10,347 nucleotides of DNA from Bacteroidota bacterium (GTDB taxonomy: Bacteria; Bacteroidota; Bacteroidia; Chitinophagales; Saprospiraceae): assembly GCA_029573365.1 (NCBI GenBank), contig JAKQGD010000263.1, positions 1 through 10,347 on the forward strand, written 5' to 3'. A program made the position numbers and the translations under genes. Shown one piece after another: positions 8,219-10,347 of the stretch. Each line of letters begins with the position of its first letter. Position 1 is the stretch's first letter. The notes beneath the pieces are model-generated. The model worked only from the letters and a program-made list of their open reading frames with translations. It was not told the origin of the DNA and ran no database searches.

Positions 8219-8397
8219 TATAAATATTATAAATTTGTATATTACTTATTTACAATGATTTATGATTAATAATATTTTTAAATAAATATTTCCAATCATT
8301 TATAAGATTATATGTCAAATATTATACCATTCTTTAATATGTAATGCACAAATAGTCGCCCGTTCAGGCAAAGTGTGTCTATTGGGTATTTTACACT

Positions 8398-8405
8398 TAT
8401 ATTTG
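8398..8405 (+). promoter_or_regulatory. -7 promoter box upstream of the DUF3667 gene
   Basis: TATATTTG is a perfect match to the Bacteroidota -7 consensus TAnnTTTG and lies 17 bases before the ATG at 8423, predicting a short leader of about 11 bases. The only nearby -33-like TTG (8382-8384) gives a 13-base spacer, shorter than normal. If the box is real, the in-frame GTG at 8375 would be upstream of the transcript start and could not be used. Confidence 0.45.
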
Positions 8406-8422
8406 TAGCAGAAATCAAAACC

Positions 8423-9460
8423 ATGACCGAAAGACCAAGCCATTGCCTCAACTGTGGCCATCAAACAGACCCCGATCTGGAATATTGTGCGTCTTGTGGG
8501 CAGAAAAACGACGCCCACATCCTTTCGTTGTCCGAATTTGTAAGCACCTGGTGGAACTCCCTTTTTAACATGGACAGTACCGTTTTCAGGACTCTGAAAT
8601 ACATCTTCACCCCCTGGAAGCTGACCTCATTTTACCTCGATGGAAAACGTAAGTCATTTCTCCATCCTTTGCGGGTCTTTCTCATCCTGCTGCTTTTCTA
8701 TTTTGGGTACCAGGTTTCTAAGGTGGGTATTGACAACAACAAGACCCGGTCTAATGCCGAATATGCCGAACTCGAAAAGTCACGATTGTATGAAGAGTTT
8801 CTTCATATACGCAATCAGACAAATCCGGGTCCCGAGGCATCCATATTGGCAGATACGATTGAGGCACGTCTCTTCAAAGGCACAATGGTGCCTGATAAAG
8901 ACACTTTCCTGCACTCTGCTTTTATCGATCTTGGAAAGTTTAACTACCCAATTACACGCAAAGATGCCATCGAGCTAAGCAAAGATTCCTTATACCGGAA
9001 GTACAATGTCACAGGTTTCTGGGATAAACTGATCGTAGGGCAAACAATACGTATGAACCTGGACCGGGCCGGCACCATCAACTATGCCCTCGGCAATGCT
9101 GCATGGGGTGTTCTGGCAGGTATCCTTGTTTTGGCTGGCTTTTTCAAACTTCTATACTTCAGAAAAAAGATGCATTACATAGCACATCTGGTCTTGCTCC
9201 TTAACTATCATTCCACTTTGTTTTTTATCGGTCTGCTCTTTGCATTGCTTAGTACGTTAAATGATGGTTGGTCGGCTCCGCTGACGACCATACTCCTATT
9301 TGTAATTGCACCCATACTTTTCTTCCTGACACTTTACCTTTTTTACAGGCAGGGATTTTTAAAGACTTTGGCCAAATTCACGATTGCTTCCGGATTTTAC
9401 TTTATTTTTGGCTTCACCATCATCCTAGGGATTGGAGTGGGAAGTCTGGCATTCTTTTGA
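8423..9460 (+). CDS. DUF3667 family membrane protein with N-terminal zinc ribbon
   Basis: 345-residue protein of unknown function, recognised as DUF3667. An N-terminal zinc ribbon has CxxC pairs at Cys8/Cys11 and Cys22/Cys25 (CLNCG and CASCGQ). A conserved cytosolic segment follows (DSTVFRTLKYIFTPWKL, then YLDGKRKSFLHPLR at 71-84), leading into the first membrane segment at about 82-96. A polar region at about 100-220 may lie outside the membrane. Four more hydrophobic segments follow at about 223-246, 253-279, 285-308 and 320-345. The ATG at 8423 is preferred over an in-frame GTG at 8375: it starts just before the zinc ribbon, and a perfect -7 box lies between the two. The family is common in Bacteroidota and its role is not known to me. 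The gene diverges from the giant secreted protein gene and is followed after 18 bases by gatB, probably in one transcript. Confidence 0.88.
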   Translation: MTERPSHCLNCGHQTDPDLEYCASCGQKNDAHILSLSEFVSTWWNSLFNMDSTVFRTLKYIFTPWKLTSFYLDGKRKSFLHPLRVFLILLLFYFGYQVSKVGIDNNKTRSNAEYAELEKSRLYEEFLHIRNQTNPGPEASILADTIEARLFKGTMVPDKDTFLHSAFIDLGKFNYPITRKDAIELSKDSLYRKYNVTGFWDKLIVGQTIRMNLDRAGTINYALGNAAWGVLAGILVLAGFFKLLYFRKKMHYIAHLVLLLNYHSTLFFIGLLFALLSTLNDGWSAPLTTILLFVIAPILFFLTLYLFYRQGFLKTLAKFTIASGFYFIFGFTIILGIGVGSLAFF

Positions 9461-9478
9461 TCATAAAAATCCAAATCC

Positions 9479-10347
9479 ATGTTTGAGACCGTCATTGGCC
9501 TCGAGATTCATATACAACTCAATACCCGTTCCAAGGCATTTACCGGAGATCCCAACGATTTTCAAGCCTCTCCAAACGTCAATGCAGGTATTGTGACGCT
9601 GGCCCACCCCGGCACCTTACCCGTGATGAACCGCACACACCTGGACAAAGGTTTGCTCCTGGCTCTGGCTCTTGGCTGCGAAATAAAACGGAAAAATCTT
9701 TTTGACCGTAAAAATTATTTTTACCCTGACCTACCCAAAGGTTATCAAATCACGCAGGACAAAAGTCCGTATTGCCGTGGCGGCGAGGTGAGGTATTTGT
9801 CTGGCGGCAGCATTAAGTCTGTACGTCTTCACCACATCCACATGGAAGAAGATGCCGGCAAATCTGTTCACGATGTTCATGACTTATTTACCTTGCTCGA
9901 CTATAACAGAGCCGGTGTGCCACTGCTTGAGCTGGTTACCGAGCCGGAATTCCGCAGCGGACAGGAAGTAAGCGATTTCCTGGCAGAATTGCAAAAGACG
10001 GTGCAGTATCTGGGCATTTCTGACGCCAACATGGAGGAAGGGTCTTTCAGGTGCGACTGCAATGTGTCTGTCAGGCCGGCAGGTGCCACCACCCTCGGAG
10101 AGCGTTGTGAAATCAAGAACCTGAATTCTCGTCGATATGCCAAAAACGCCATAGAATACGAAGCTGGCAGGCAGCAGCAAATAATAACATCAGGTGGAAC
10201 CATTAAAAAAACCACCATGCTGTACGATCCTGACAAAAACATAACCCGCCCCATGCGGAAAAAAGAATCCGAAAACGATTACCGCTATTTTCCTGATCCG
10301 GACCTTCCTCCTGTCCATGTGTATGACGAAGACATTGCCGCCATTTC
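9479..10347 (+). CDS. gatB: Aspartyl/glutamyl-tRNA amidotransferase subunit B, 5' part only (3' end outside window)
   Basis: First 289 codons of GatB, the tRNA-binding and kinase subunit of the GatCAB complex, which converts Glu-tRNA(Gln) or Asp-tRNA(Asn) to the amidated forms in the cytoplasm. Family motifs appear in order: VIGLEIHIQL (5-14), FDRKNYFYPDLPKGYQI (75-91), HMEEDAGKS (121-129), NRAGVPLLELVTEP (143-156), MEEGSFRCDCNVSVRP (185-200), EIKNLNS (211-217) and NDYRYFPDPDLPP (266-278). Family members are usually about 475-500 residues, so the helical and tail domains lie past the right edge. The ATG at 9479-9481 is chosen because the conserved N-terminus begins directly there. Upstream bases are A-rich without a Shine-Dalgarno sequence. 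gatA and gatC are not in the window. The presence of GatB suggests that the organism makes Gln-tRNA, Asn-tRNA or both by the indirect route. Confidence 0.97.
   Translation, partial: MFETVIGLEIHIQLNTRSKAFTGDPNDFQASPNVNAGIVTLAHPGTLPVMNRTHLDKGLLLALALGCEIKRKNLFDRKNYFYPDLPKGYQITQDKSPYCRGGEVRYLSGGSIKSVRLHHIHMEEDAGKSVHDVHDLFTLLDYNRAGVPLLELVTEPEFRSGQEVSDFLAELQKTVQYLGISDANMEEGSFRCDCNVSVRPAGATTLGERCEIKNLNSRRYAKNAIEYEAGRQQQIITSGGTIKKTTMLYDPDKNITRPMRKKESENDYRYFPDPDLPPVHVYDEDIAAI

Noticed and set aside
8375..8422. GTG start 16 codons upstream of the DUF3667 ATG
   Set aside because: The extra residues are not typical of the family, whose members begin just before the zinc ribbon. A perfect -7 box at 8398-8405 would lie inside this extension.
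8315..8518. 67-codon minus-strand frame across the divergent intergenic region
   Set aside because: It overlaps the conserved zinc-ribbon coding region on the other strand and has no recognisable feature.
8640..8978. 112-codon plus-strand frame inside the DUF3667 gene
   Set aside because: It is an out-of-frame shadow of a gene with family motifs and membrane segments.
9884..10254. Two overlapping minus-strand frames opposite gatB
   Set aside because: gatB is unmistakable on the plus strand here, and the antisense translations look random.

Overview
The window looks like a chromosomal segment from a Bacteroidota bacterium, most likely of the Saprospiraceae type (inference). It carries a very large secreted protein that ends in a type IX secretion (T9SS) type A sorting domain, a second large secreted protein with SprB-like repeats, and a DUF3667 membrane protein. 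Start codons are preceded by A-rich leaders instead of Shine-Dalgarno sequences, and upstream regions contain matches to the Bacteroidota -7 box TAnnTTTG. No RNA gene, CRISPR array, insertion sequence or phage gene was seen.

Layout from left to right. Positions 1-2451 (minus strand) hold the first 817 codons of a large AT-rich secreted protein whose 3' end lies beyond the left edge. Positions 2452-2821 are a very AT-rich intergenic stretch with a strong minus-strand intrinsic terminator at 2744-2780. Positions 2822-8152 (minus) encode a complete 1776-residue secreted multidomain protein: signal peptide, HYR-like modules, P-domain, further HYR-like modules, a CnaB/carboxypeptidase-regulatory-like module, dockerin-like loops, a cohesin-like domain and a T9SS sorting domain. 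Positions 8153-8422 are an AT-rich divergent promoter region. Positions 8423-9460 (plus) encode a 345-residue DUF3667 protein with an N-terminal zinc ribbon and about five membrane segments. Only 18 bases later, 9479 to the right edge (plus) holds the first 289 codons of gatB, a subunit of the tRNA-dependent amidotransferase.

The two minus-strand genes both encode exported, probably surface-displayed, adhesion-type proteins. The terminator between them implies separate transcription. The plus-strand pair is closely spaced and probably co-transcribed, but no functional link between DUF3667 and GatB is evident. Nothing here forms a recognisable defence or biosynthetic system. The points most worth a second look are the architecture of the giant protein, with dockerin and cohesin on one chain and a HYR module split by an insert, and the compositional contrast of the leftmost gene.
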